Source: Nematocida parisii ERTm1 (Eukaryota > Microsporidia). Taken from it: DNA of 33,427 nucleotides. Of the stretch, positions 17,462-26,428 are shown one piece after another (within the stretch, counting starts at the first letter, position 1; the number at the start of each line of letters is the position of its first letter). Location of the stretch: contig NW_013524650.1 in NCBI RefSeq assembly GCF_000250985.1, forward strand, positions 225,267-258,693, in the 5' to 3' direction. The notes beneath the pieces are model-generated. The model was not told the DNA's origin. It saw only the letters and a list, made by a program, of their open reading frames with translations, and did no database searches. Both the position numbers and the translations under genes were made by a program.

Positions 17462-18382
17462 ATGAAGCATATTCTGGTCTTATCAAATATGTCAATTACA
17501 TCAGGAATAGCACAGAAATTAGTGGAGATGAAACCTGTTCAATTAGGGTTTAATAATGTTAATTATTCTGACTTCTTAGAGGAGTCTCTTGATGAATTTA
17601 TAGGCAAATTATCGGATGAATTGTACTCACTTACACTGTGTAAGTTTACGTATGAGTGTTCAGACAAGTTGGGATCGAATAGTGTTGAAATATTTTCTAT
17701 TTATAGGGTTTATGTTGAATCTTGTACTGAGGAGGTGATTGAATCGTTATTCTCCTGTGATTTTTATAGGTTAGCAACTACGCATATTTATAAAACGAAT
17801 CAATTATCCAATTTAGACATGTACACAAAATGTCCATTTTTATACGTTAGGAATATTGTCCTGATTGATGAAGGGGCAATTAGTGACATATCCAGTCATG
17901 TACTTTCAAAGACTCTTTCTATTGATAGTATATGCGTAGTGGGTGGTTCATTGAGTCTATCAATTGATGGGGACGTGTTTAACCCGAAGATCACTAAAAT
18001 ACGAGAACTTGGGATTGAGTCACGGTGTAAACTGTCTATTACAGGCACGATAGAGAGTGCATGGCTTTCTTCTGTTAAATTGTCTGAGTATATATATACG
18101 CCAGGCAAGGCCATTCAAAGAGTGTTTAAAGTGTGTATAAATGAGTATGTCAGTGCGTGTGTATTAGACATAAACAGGTCGTCATTATTTTTAAACTATT
18201 CTGACTGCTTTATGTTCTCACCTGTCCTTGATTGTGTCGATAAATCAGGCCAATTTAAAGGGTTTATTAAGATAAAGCATGCTTCATCGAGTGATGAGGG
18301 GAATTTAAGTGAAATACAGAGTAAAGCAGTTAAAATGTGTGAGTCATCTGGATTAAACTTATTATTTGAACCAGCGGCGTAG
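17462..18382 (+). CDS. Unrecognised protein, probably the C-terminal part of the secreted repeat protein
   Basis: From the first ATG this frame gives 306 residues with no family I recognise. It has alternating hydrophobic strands and helices, scattered Cys, and a LRR-like rhythm around LSIDSICVVGGSLSLSIDG (near 155-175). No signal peptide is present at the ATG. The frame is open upstream of the ATG back through the A-run (17406-17414), encoding plausible helical sequence (IENILTGIKEINESVG) that matches the style of the preceding frame. A separate gene here would have almost no intergenic space. I therefore favour a single gene with the 14957 frame, broken by a one-base homopolymer difference. 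The alternative is two tightly packed genes. Confidence 0.75.
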   Translation: MKHILVLSNMSITSGIAQKLVEMKPVQLGFNNVNYSDFLEESLDEFIGKLSDELYSLTLCKFTYECSDKLGSNSVEIFSIYRVYVESCTEEVIESLFSCDFYRLATTHIYKTNQLSNLDMYTKCPFLYVRNIVLIDEGAISDISSHVLSKTLSIDSICVVGGSLSLSIDGDVFNPKITKIRELGIESRCKLSITGTIESAWLSSVKLSEYIYTPGKAIQRVFKVCINEYVSACVLDINRSSLFLNYSDCFMFSPVLDCVDKSGQFKGFIKIKHASSSDEGNLSEIQSKAVKMCESSGLNLLFEPAA

Positions 18383-18955
18383 TACGTTATTATTCTAAAA
18401 TAAATAGAACAATCATTAAAAAGTCTTATAACTTATTACACAATGTATTATTACTTATTACATATATTCTATTACTTATTATAACTTATTACATATTGTA
18501 TTACATATTCTATAGCCTATTATTACTTATCACATATATTCTATTACTTATTACACAATATATTACATATTCTGTTACTTAGTATAACTTATTACACATA
18601 GCTTATAACCTATTACACAATGTATTACAACTTAGTATAACTTATTACACATAGCTTATAATATATTACACGTATACCATAACTTATTACACATAGCTTA
18701 TAATATATTATTACTCATTACACAATGGATTATAAATTATACTATAATCTATTACAAATTATTGCACATATTCTATTACTTATTACACATATAATAACAT
18801 ATTTTGTTACTTATTATTACTTATTACACGTATACCATAACTTATTACACATAGCTTATTATTATACTACACATATTACACATATACCATAACTTATTAC
18901 ACATACAATAACATGTTCTGTTACTTTATACACATATACTATTATATTTTTTGAT
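18383..18955. repeat. Dispersed repeat block, reverse orientation
   Basis: Dense ACTTATTACACATAGCTTATAATATATTACAC-like units (written in parts: ACTTATTACACATAG, CTTATAATATATTAC) and ACTTATTACACGTATACC units all read in the reverse direction. The block lies between converging genes (17462-18382 on + and 18967-19704 on -). Confidence 0.85.
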
Positions 18956-18966
18956 AAAATTTTTAT

Positions 18967-19704
18967 TTAATTTTTCACAATTATTTTTTTATCAACATAA
19001 AAATTTTGTATTTTTCTGTTAATAACAAGGAATGAACTAATAAATACTCCTATCTTTAAAAATACAGCAAGTAATATTATCTTAAATATCCCGTTGGTTA
19101 ATTGCTTATACGACTGCTCATCAATCCGGTCCAGTTCCTGTAGGTCTAATATGTCCTTAGATACATTTATACACTCAGCGATCCTCTTCTCTTTATTCCT
19201 TATCTGAGAATCAGTATGCGAATATATACTGGGATCCTCTGGTCTGCCCTCATATATGACCACTTCTATCCCCACCTCTACATTCGGGTTTGGGTCTATG
19301 AACACCCTAAATAAGAACATGTGATAGTTCTCATGGGCTGATGTCCATAAGAAATTCACTTTTGACCCTTGCTGTGTATTCTTAGACGTATATACATCTA
19401 CACCCACTTTAGTCAGTGCTTTCCACTCTCTTGATGGGGATTCAAATACGGCCATTTCTACTTTTATGTCTCTGTGGTAGTCATCTGAGATACTTGAACT
19501 GTAATCATGTGACATACTGTAGAAGTCCTTTGGCTCCATCCATTTACTGAACTCGTCCTTTCTTAAGTAGACTTTTGCGTCTGAGAGTGTTACGGTTGAT
19601 TTTTTAAGTTCTTTTATGACGATTATTGGTGAGTTTGGCTTATACTGCTCTATAAACCCATTAATGGCACTTATTAGTAATACTGCAATAAATACTCCCT
19701 TCAT
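18967..19704 (-). CDS. Second p24/emp24 family-like protein
   Basis: A 245-residue protein from the ATG at 19704, which follows TTTTATTTTCA; seven more residues are possible from 19725. Features in order: signal peptide (about 1-18, MKGVFIAVLLISAINGF), a beta-rich luminal domain (about 20-165) with a GOLD-like late strand VEVGIEVVIYEG, a charged coiled-coil stretch (about 175-205), one membrane helix (about 210-232) and a basic cytosolic tail ending KKIIVKN. This fits the p24 architecture, although the luminal domain is longer than usual. Together with the gene at 3814 it could form the hetero-oligomeric p24 complex that exports cargo from the ER. The assignment rests on architecture, so it is less sure than the first. 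Confidence 0.65.
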   Translation of the reverse strand: MKGVFIAVLLISAINGFIEQYKPNSPIIVIKELKKSTVTLSDAKVYLRKDEFSKWMEPKDFYSMSHDYSSSISDDYHRDIKVEMAVFESPSREWKALTKVGVDVYTSKNTQQGSKVNFLWTSAHENYHMFLFRVFIDPNPNVEVGIEVVIYEGRPEDPSIYSHTDSQIRNKEKRIAECINVSKDILDLQELDRIDEQSYKQLTNGIFKIILLAVFLKIGVFISSFLVINRKIQNFYVDKKIIVKN

Positions 19705-20129
19705 TGAAAATAAAATAAACTGCATAATAAATAAAACACTGTATATAAAGTATTATTATTTATTATATATTGTATAATAAAAAGTATTATTAATAATACA
19801 CTGTATAATAAGTATTACCATAGAATATATTATACGTAGTATTAATAATACACTGTGTAATAAGTATTATAATATAGTATACAATATACTGTATATTATT
19901 ATTATTACACTGTATGTTCTGTTATAATATAGTATTATTAATACATTATCGTTATTATTATTAATACACTGTATACTAAGTATTATTATTAAATATACAC
20001 TGTATACTAAGTATTATTATTAATACATTATCGTTATTATTATTATTAATACACTGTATATTAAGTATTATTATTAAATATACACTGTGTAATAAGTACC
20101 CGTATTTATTATACACTGTATATAATCTA
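19705..20129. repeat. Variant dispersed repeat block
   Basis: From about 19740 to 20120, units of the type TAATACACTGTRTAATAAGT and ATTATTATTAATACAC alternate. A nearly exact tandem stretch with CATTATCGTTATTATTATTA occurs near 19945 and 20030. This is a distinct subfamily from the TAATAAGTTATAG blocks. Confidence 0.8.
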
Positions 20130-21512
20130 CTACATATCCCTTAATAAAGATATGTTCCTGTTCGCCCAGTGCTCAGCAGTAAATTTAAATACAACTTTCT
20201 GCATCCCTTCCCTCTTCTCCCTCCTCTCCCGGTCGCTCATCCCTAGTGATACCTTATACATACGGGATAACTCCTTTATGTCCCATGGATTGGAATATAC
20301 AGACTCTGTTAGCATACCAGCTGCACCAGCATACTCGCTCATTATTAATACGCCAGTGCCAGTGCACGCAATAAATTCAAGTGCCACTAAGTTCATGCCG
20401 TCCCTTAATGAGGACACCACACACACATCAGATACACTGTATAATGCACATAACTCACTGAATGTGACCGAATTGTTTATAAAGTACACAGAAGTGTCCT
20501 CAATCGACCCGGTCGAATTAACCGATCCACTGAGCTTACATAAAACACTCGACAGTGCAGCGTACACCTTTACATCTGTCCGACTGGGCACACCCACTTG
20601 ACAGAACACGACCCCTTCTGATACGTCCTTATTATCCTGCAGTAATTTATTGAATGCTTTTATCCTGTGGGGAATCCCCTTTATGTAATCGACCCTGTCA
20701 ATCCCAAGCACGATCTTTTTATTTCCTAATTGTTTTTTTATTTCCTGTGCTCGTTTGATGGTTTCCTCCTTTAAGGACTCATTCTTGAACAATTCCGGAC
20801 TTATCCCGATCGGGAGTGCTTCTAATTTTATCGACCGAGTATTTTTTATAACGGTCATTTTCGAAATATTTTCGGACTCGCAAATTTCCGAGGAGTTCTT
20901 GAAGTTCGATAAGTACTCGAACGTATGAAATGCGACTAAGTCCGATCCAAGTACGCCATTAATTAATGGATATAAAATCGGGAATCCTTTAAGGATGTCG
21001 TAACTCGGGAATGGGATGTGTAAAAAGTATCCTATTTTTATGGACTTATCCGTGCCCTGCCTGATTAATTCTGGGAGGATCATTAAATGGTAGTCATGTA
21101 CCCAAATTATATCTCCATCCTGTAGTATACTTAGTACTTCATTAGCAAATTGTACATTTACTTGTTTATACGCTATGTAGTCCTCTATTGAAAATTGGGT
21201 TAAGTCATTGAATGAGTGTAATAATGGCCATAGTACGCCATTACATAAGTTATTGTAGTACTTGTCGTATAAATCATCTTTAATAAATATCGGGTTATAC
21301 TTATACTTACTTATACAGTCATTTTTTACTTTTAATTGGTCTTCATCAGGTACGCCTTCTAATGAACCAATCCATGTGAAATTTAAAGAGTCTTGTGCAC
21401 CTGATAGTCCTGTGACTAATCCGCCTGATGTCTTTGTATAGATATATTCTGAGTCATTTTTAGATACTTTCAGTGGTAATCTGTTGCTTACTACAATAAT
21501 TCTGTCTGTCAT
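20130..21512 (-). CDS. TPS1: Alpha,alpha-trehalose-phosphate synthase (UDP-forming)
   Basis: A 460-residue GT20 glycosyltransferase from the ATG at 21512, where the family normally begins (MTDRIIVVSNRLP). It joins UDP-glucose and glucose-6-phosphate to make trehalose-6-phosphate, the first step of trehalose synthesis. Motifs with expected ligand residues: R11, SGGLVTGL (29-36), WIGSLEGV (47-54), W95, VHDYHLMILP (138-147) with D140, FLHIPFPS (163-170) with H165, GIDRVDYIKGIP (270-281) with R273 and K279, and RDGMNLVALEF (370-380). Length is typical of a stand-alone synthase without a phosphatase domain. Trehalose is known as a spore sugar in microsporidia. The frame continues upstream for 28 hydrophobic codons to 21596; I judge that to be leader sequence. 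Confidence 0.97.
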   Translation of the reverse strand: MTDRIIVVSNRLPLKVSKNDSEYIYTKTSGGLVTGLSGAQDSLNFTWIGSLEGVPDEDQLKVKNDCISKYKYNPIFIKDDLYDKYYNNLCNGVLWPLLHSFNDLTQFSIEDYIAYKQVNVQFANEVLSILQDGDIIWVHDYHLMILPELIRQGTDKSIKIGYFLHIPFPSYDILKGFPILYPLINGVLGSDLVAFHTFEYLSNFKNSSEICESENISKMTVIKNTRSIKLEALPIGISPELFKNESLKEETIKRAQEIKKQLGNKKIVLGIDRVDYIKGIPHRIKAFNKLLQDNKDVSEGVVFCQVGVPSRTDVKVYAALSSVLCKLSGSVNSTGSIEDTSVYFINNSVTFSELCALYSVSDVCVVSSLRDGMNLVALEFIACTGTGVLIMSEYAGAAGMLTESVYSNPWDIKELSRMYKVSLGMSDRERREKREGMQKVVFKFTAEHWANRNISLLRDM

Positions 21513-22248
21513 GTATTTACAAACGAATGAATATAAATATAAAACAATTCCTAAAATAAATAAACATTGTAGTAAAAATAATAATATATAGTACACAATG
21601 TATAATAAATAATAGATAATATGTAATAAGTGATAGATATATAATATATAATATGTAATAAGTGATAGATATATAATATAGTATGTGTAATAAATAATAG
21701 ATAGTGTACAATGTGTGATAAGTAATATTATATATTATACAATTAGTGATAAGTGATATTATATAGTATGCAGTGTGTGATAAGTTGTGTCTAATAAGTA
21801 ATATTATATATAGTGTACTGTGTGTAATAAGTGATAAATATATGATACAATGAGTAATAAGTTGTGTATTATGGCGTGTAGTATGTGATAAGTAATATTA
21901 TATAGTGTGCAGTGTCTAATAAGTAATGTACACTGTGTAATAAATAATGTACAATGAGTAATAAGTTGTGTATTATATATTATACCATGTGTGATAAGTT
22001 ATATATTATATATTATACACTGTCTAATAAGTTATATATTATATATTGTACAATGAGTAATAAGTAGTGATAAGTTGTGTGTTGTGTGTTATGGTGGGCT
22101 TGTGCGTTACTAGTGGGACTGATTGTTTTTTTTATATTTTTTTATCTTAATTAAATCTAACGTATATTTCCTTATATGGATATTTTATAAATATTTTGCA
22201 ATTTTTAAAAATTTAAAAGACTATTCACTTTATTACAAATGTGCTGAT
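21513..22248. repeat. Dispersed repeat block, forward orientation
   Basis: From about 21590 to 22090, units TATGTAATAAGTGATAGATATATAATA, GTGTGATAAGTAATATTATATA and ACAATGAGTAATAAGTTGTGT (given here in their parts: GTAATAAGTGATAG, GATAAGTAATATTAT, GAGTAATAAGTTGTG) run in one direction. About 22100-22248 is unique AT-rich DNA with a T8 run, containing the 3' end region of the next - strand gene. Confidence 0.8.
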
Positions 22249-23433
22249 CTAGTATAGACCAAGGTTTCTAGAGAAAAGAACAGCATATAACCCTCTCCTT
22301 CTCACTTGGAACATATACTCACACGATACCTTGCAGAACGTAAACATAGAAGGTTTCTCACAAGAGTTCTCCTGACCAGCACGTACAGGAAGAGCACACG
22401 GTGAACAGTCCCGGTACTGTGGCATGGGTGGACACCCAATTGGACCACATGGCATCACTGGGAACATGGGATACCCAGGGAATGGCCGCCGTGGCATTGG
22501 TCCCCATGGGAAGGGACTGCACGGCGTAGTGGGAGTGACTAAGTAGTACTCCTCACCCACAGATACGTATATGTTATTGAAGTGGTCAATGAATAGACAC
22601 ACACACCCGCACACACTGAATTTACTACGGGCCTCAGTAAGTGCCTTATGTAACACGACAGGCTGTTTAAGTATAGTTGGTATACCGAATAAGCTGGAAC
22701 TAATTGGGAACATCTTAGAGAATGTCCATATAGTATCACGACTGAATGGCTTGCACTTGGTCTCAATTACCCTTATAAATGGACCACAGAACAGGGTTAG
22801 CTCATCAATAATGAACACTTTCTTATGTGGATAATTCTTAACGCAGGGAGAGTCGCATGGGGACACTCGCTTCTTCACTTCACACTTGGATGGTTTACAG
22901 CATGCAATTGCACAACCACGGTTATCCTTAATCTCAACATTTGGTGATTTACAGCACTCAGATGGTGATGGCACAGGGGTAGGTGCAGGACACACAGGGG
23001 CAGGTGCAGGACAGACAGGTGCTGGAGTGGGTGCAGGTGCAGGACAGACAGGTGCTGGAGTGGGTGCTGGTGCTGGTGCTGGTGTGGGTGGGCATGATGT
23101 GCCTGTGGATATGCATAAGACACTGTTTGTCTTGTTACTGTAATCCATTGGGGTTACATCCCCTGCACTTGTGCCTATCACCATGTTGATCTTCTCACCA
23201 TTCCATCCGGCTACGTGTGCTTTTGTTACACCTGCTGATCGCATGGATGCCAGTACAAGGTTCATGTCCTGTGCCCTGAGCATAAATGGTTGCATACCTA
23301 CTCTCTCACAGACTGATGATGGGTCTGATAAGTTCTGTATACAGTCCATTGTAACTACATTAACTTTGCCTTGTTCTTGTGCTAAGCAAGAGATTGTCTT
23401 GCTTATCAGAGTAATTATAGGGAAGTATCTCAT
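22249..23433 (-). CDS. Secreted Cys/Pro-rich protein, spore-wall or polar-tube candidate
   Basis: A 394-residue protein of no family I can name with certainty. It has a probable signal peptide (1-18), then a small domain (about 24-110) with C31, C42, C107 and the segment AGVTKAHVAGWNG (67-79). A Pro/Ala/Cys tract of PAPTPAPVC units (115-157) is followed by a Cys-dense part (159-197), a mixed domain (200-300) and a Pro/Cys/Met-rich region (301-360). The C-terminus is basic. Disulfide-rich, proline-rich secreted proteins form the microsporidian polar tube and spore wall, so such a role is plausible but inferred. Its G+C content is visibly higher than its surroundings, as expected for a highly expressed gene. 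The start follows AAGAAAACCA. Confidence 0.8.
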   Translation of the reverse strand: MRYFPIITLISKTISCLAQEQGKVNVVTMDCIQNLSDPSSVCERVGMQPFMLRAQDMNLVLASMRSAGVTKAHVAGWNGEKINMVIGTSAGDVTPMDYSNKTNSVLCISTGTSCPPTPAPAPAPTPAPVCPAPAPTPAPVCPAPAPVCPAPTPVPSPSECCKSPNVEIKDNRGCAIACCKPSKCEVKKRVSPCDSPCVKNYPHKKVFIIDELTLFCGPFIRVIETKCKPFSRDTIWTFSKMFPISSSLFGIPTILKQPVVLHKALTEARSKFSVCGCVCLFIDHFNNIYVSVGEEYYLVTPTTPCSPFPWGPMPRRPFPGYPMFPVMPCGPIGCPPMPQYRDCSPCALPVRAGQENSCEKPSMFTFCKVSCEYMFQVRRRGLYAVLFSRNLGLY

Positions 23434-24166
23434 TGGTTTTCTTTTACTTTTGTCCTATTTATATCTTTATACTGACGAATAAAGTTAAATACGATTATAT
23501 TTATTATTTAAAGGAATCAGGTCTTTAGTCTATTATATGTAAATTATGGGTCTAAATGGGAATGGAGTGGTCTAATAATATATTAAAATATAGTAATTAA
23601 TATATAAAAAGTACTAGACTAGTCTATAATATAATATATAATATATAATATATAATATATAATATAGTATGTGTAATATATAATAAGTAATAATATAGTA
23701 TGTGTAATAAGTAATAAGTAATAATATAGTATGTGTAATAAATAATAAGTAATAATAGTATGTGTAATAAATAATAATAGTATGTGTAATATATAGTATT
23801 TATAATGCATAGTGTAATAAGTAATAATATAGTATGTGTAATAAGTAATAATAGTATGTGTAATAAGTAATAATATATAATAATAGTATGTGTAATAAGT
23901 AATAATAGTATGTGTAATAAATAGTATTTATAATGCATTGTGTAATAAATAATGTATAGTACGTATACTGTGTAACAAGTACTAATTATAATGCATAGTC
24001 TAATAAATAGTACTAATTATAATGTATAGTGTAATATATAATGTAGTATGTGTAATAAGTAATAATATATTGTGTATAGTGTAATAAGTGGTATTTATTA
24101 TGTATGGTATAATAAGTTGTATTATGCCATATTATTATTTATACTATGTGTATTATATATTACTTA
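23434..24166. repeat. Dispersed repeat block, forward orientation
   Basis: About 23434-23620 is AT-rich promoter DNA for the secreted-protein gene. From about 23625 to 24120 there are tight tandem variants of AGTATGTGTAATAAGTAATA, and two copies of TAGTATTTATAATGCAT (about 23796 and 23925) mark a longer period of roughly 130 bases. Tyr/Leu/Ile-rich open frames on the - strand here result from the repeat's lack of stops in that direction. Confidence 0.85.
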
Positions 24167-25300
24167 TTATATATTGTACAGTATATCTTTAATATAGTAT
24201 AAGTCTATAATAATAAATACGTATAAGAATGTACTGAATATAAACCCTAAAATATGCCACAGTGCGTGTGAGTCTAATAAGAAATAAATAGGACCAAAAT
24301 CAATCACTTGGAATAGGACACTAATACACATCCCAGATATAATTAGCACTAATATTCTACTGTAAGAATATTCCTTAATAGATGTATACCAAATATACCA
24401 CAGGATCACATTTAAACAGTAAAATACACCACAAATTATAGAATTATACAAGAAATTAAAATTATTAAGCATATACAGTATATGTATAAACCATATAATA
24501 CTTAATACACAATGTGTATTAATTAAGTATAATCTATAAAGACTTATTGCTATAGATGTAAAAATACTTAGTATGGCACTAAAATAATCTACACATTGTG
24601 TAATATATATATCTCTAATATGAAATAATCCACTGGATAACCATGTGATTGTGTTAATAATGTAATATATTAATAATATATTAATGTATGTGTACAACTT
24701 ATTATCTATAGTGTTATTATTAGTATTGTATGGGTATAACTTATTAATTAATGTATTATTAATAGTACGTATTGTGTATAATATATTATACATAGTATTA
24801 TTAGTGATACTTATTGTACTATGCGTATTATATCCTGTACTATTGTATGACTTATTACACACTGTGCTATTATTACTATATAAATTATTACTTATTCTAC
24901 TATGCGTATTATATCCTGTACTATTATTATTATATGACTTATTACACACTGCGTTATTACTCTTGTTTATATACTTATACTTTATATACAATGTATATAT
25001 AATACAATTTAATGAACATACCATAGAAAGTACTGAAAATACACACGATATGACCTCTTGCATATGAAATTGCCTAATAAATGCATACTTACCTAAATAT
25101 TTGCTATACGTGTCATTATTTATTATACAATGCGTAATAAATCTTTGATTACTTTTAAATTCATCCGGTGTAAATAATACTTTGTCTATGTTTCTGTATA
25201 CGCCGTCATTATATAATAATATTTTTGCTACTTCTGTCAGTGTTTTTATCTCTCCTTCATTAAACATATTTAATTTATTATTATAATTAAATAAATACAT
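24167..25300 (-). CDS. PER1: PER1/PGAP3-like GPI lipid-remodelling factor with a repeat-derived insert
   Basis: A 377-residue multi-pass protein (M12, at 25267, is an alternative start). Diagnostic family features: GKYAFIRQFHMQEVISCVFS before and in the first membrane helix (70-89), LFHIRDIYITQCVDYFSA (225-242) with FHxRD and DYF, and DFGPIYFLLDSHALWHI (334-350) with D343, H345 and H349 as likely metal-site residues of this hydrolase superfamily. PER1/PGAP3 removes an acyl chain from GPI-anchored proteins in ER or Golgi. The usual Cys-rich luminal N-terminus and signal peptide are much reduced. Residues about 113-203, the loop after helix 1, are Asn/Ser/Tyr-rich sequence encoded by intergenic-type repeats. 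Its promoter is shared with the divergent CCCH gene, only 27 bases away. Confidence 0.85.
   Translation of the reverse strand: MYLFNYNNKLNMFNEGEIKTLTEVAKILLYNDGVYRNIDKVLFTPDEFKSNQRFITHCIINNDTYSKYLGKYAFIRQFHMQEVISCVFSVLSMVCSLNCIIYTLYIKYKYINKSNNAVCNKSYNNNSTGYNTHSRISNNLYSNNSTVCNKSYNSTGYNTHSTISITNNTMYNILYTIRTINNTLINKLYPYNTNNNTIDNKLYTYINILLIYYIINTITWLSSGLFHIRDIYITQCVDYFSAILSIFTSIAISLYRLYLINTHCVLSIIWFIHILYMLNNFNFLYNSIICGVFYCLNVILWYIWYTSIKEYSYSRILVLIISGMCISVLFQVIDFGPIYFLLDSHALWHILGFIFSTFLYVFIIIDLYYIKDILYNI
24692..24964 (-). repeat. Intergenic-type repeat inside the PER1 coding sequence
   Basis: Two long units, 24818-24864 and 24899-24951, share ACTATGCGTATTATATCC, TGTACTATT and GACTTATTACACACTG; the second has six extra bases. 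They start 81 bases apart, a multiple of three, so the frame is kept. Further ATAACTTATTA-type cores lie at 24697-24745. The same core fills the neighbouring intergenic blocks. Confidence 0.85.
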
Positions 25301-25327
25301 TAAATATTATTATTCTAATAATTTTAA

Positions 25328-26041
25328 ATGGACCGACAAGAGATAATAAATATTCAGGTAAATACTCATGAATATGAAGAAATAAATTTACCATATAAGG
25401 AAAGAAAGCGTCCTAAAAAGGTAATTTCCAAGAAAAAAATATCCTTATATAAAACTGAGATATGTAAAAGTTTTGAAAGTAGTAATTATTGTACATACGG
25501 TGATAAATGCCAATTTGCACACTCCCTCCATGAACTCCGTGATATTGAAAGGCATCCCAGATATAAAACTGAGTTGTGTAAGACGTACACTACCACAGGA
25601 GAGTGTACATACGGTAAAAGGTGCTGCTTTATACATGCAGGGCCCAGTGAGGATATTCACACTGACTTACAAGATGCAAGGAACTTACCGGGTGACTGGA
25701 AAGTGCCTGGTGTACATGATAAGTCTATTGAGATGTGCAGGATATCTGAGGATAATGACATGAAGATATCGGGTTATATCGGGTTATCACCAGATGAATT
25801 AGATAAGATTAAGAGTCTTAGTGTGTATAAGGTTAATACAGATATAATGCAGACTAATTATAATAGGGTTATAAATATACCATCTGTTATATATGTAAGT
25901 AATACTTATAGTACGTCTAATATATGGGTTAAACCTTATTTCTGTTATATATATGTAGATGCCTTGTGTAAGGTAAGTAATAAGGTATCTATAGGGAAGT
26001 CACCTGGACTATTTACTATACTAAAGGATTATACTGAATAA
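25328..26041 (+). CDS. Tandem CCCH zinc-finger RNA-binding protein (TTP/TIS11 type)
   Basis: A 237-residue protein. Two canonical C-x8-C-x5-C-x3-H fingers are present: C46, C55, C61, H65 and C84, C93, C99, H103, separated by the standard 18 residues and each led by YKTE(I/L)C. Proteins with this arrangement (tristetraprolin; yeast Cth1/Cth2) bind AU-rich elements in mRNA 3' regions and usually promote decay. The N-terminus is basic ([14 protein letters not shown], 25-37). Residues 110-237 match nothing I recognise; they contain a segment encoded by a double TCGGGTTAT motif (25769-25788). The ATG follows AATTTTAA. Confidence 0.95.
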   Translation: MDRQEIINIQVNTHEYEEINLPYKERKRPKKVISKKKISLYKTEICKSFESSNYCTYGDKCQFAHSLHELRDIERHPRYKTELCKTYTTTGECTYGKRCCFIHAGPSEDIHTDLQDARNLPGDWKVPGVHDKSIEMCRISEDNDMKISGYIGLSPDELDKIKSLSVYKVNTDIMQTNYNRVINIPSVIYVSNTYSTSNIWVKPYFCYIYVDALCKVSNKVSIGKSPGLFTILKDYTE

Positions 26042-26428
26042 ATAATACACAATGTATAATAAGTAATAAATATACCATACTGTGTAATAAGTAATAATAA
26101 TGTATAATAAGTACTGTACATTGTGTAATAAGTAATAATAATGAGTATAATAAATATACTATACTGTGTAATAAATGTTAGTAAGTCATATAATAAATAT
26201 ACTATATTGTGTAATAAGTACTGTACATTGTGTAATAAGTATTATTATTTGTGTAATAAGTTTTAGTACTCTCTGTGTGCTTTATTAATATAATATACCT
26301 TAATATATCTATTACTTATTATACATTGTATACCATATATTATTATTTGTACTATGTGTACTATATCCCGTGCACTGTATATTATTTATTACGTAATGTA
26401 TATTAAGTGCTGTACATAAAAAATTTAA
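26042..26428. repeat. Dispersed repeat block, mainly forward
   Basis: Units ACTGTGTAATAAGTAATAATA and GTACATTGTGTAATAAGTA (in parts TGTGTAATAAGTAATA and GTACTGTACATTG) fill about 26042-26270. About 26330-26400 holds ACTATGTGTACTATATCCCG, a close relative of the units found inside the PER1 and b5 reductase genes. The block leads to the eIF3g start through AAAAAATTTAA. Confidence 0.8.

Noticed and set aside
21513-21596. 28-residue hydrophobic extension of TPS1 that would act as a membrane anchor
   Set aside because: The family normally begins at MTDRIIVVSNRLP (21512) and the extension runs into repeat-like upstream DNA. A real anchored form cannot be excluded without 5' end data.
23619-23938. 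Long - strand open frames rich in Tyr, Leu, Ile and His (also 3492-3881, 4280-4616 and 27005-27193)
   Set aside because: The reverse core ACTTATTACACA has no stop in any frame, so repeat blocks produce long artificial frames with no domain content.
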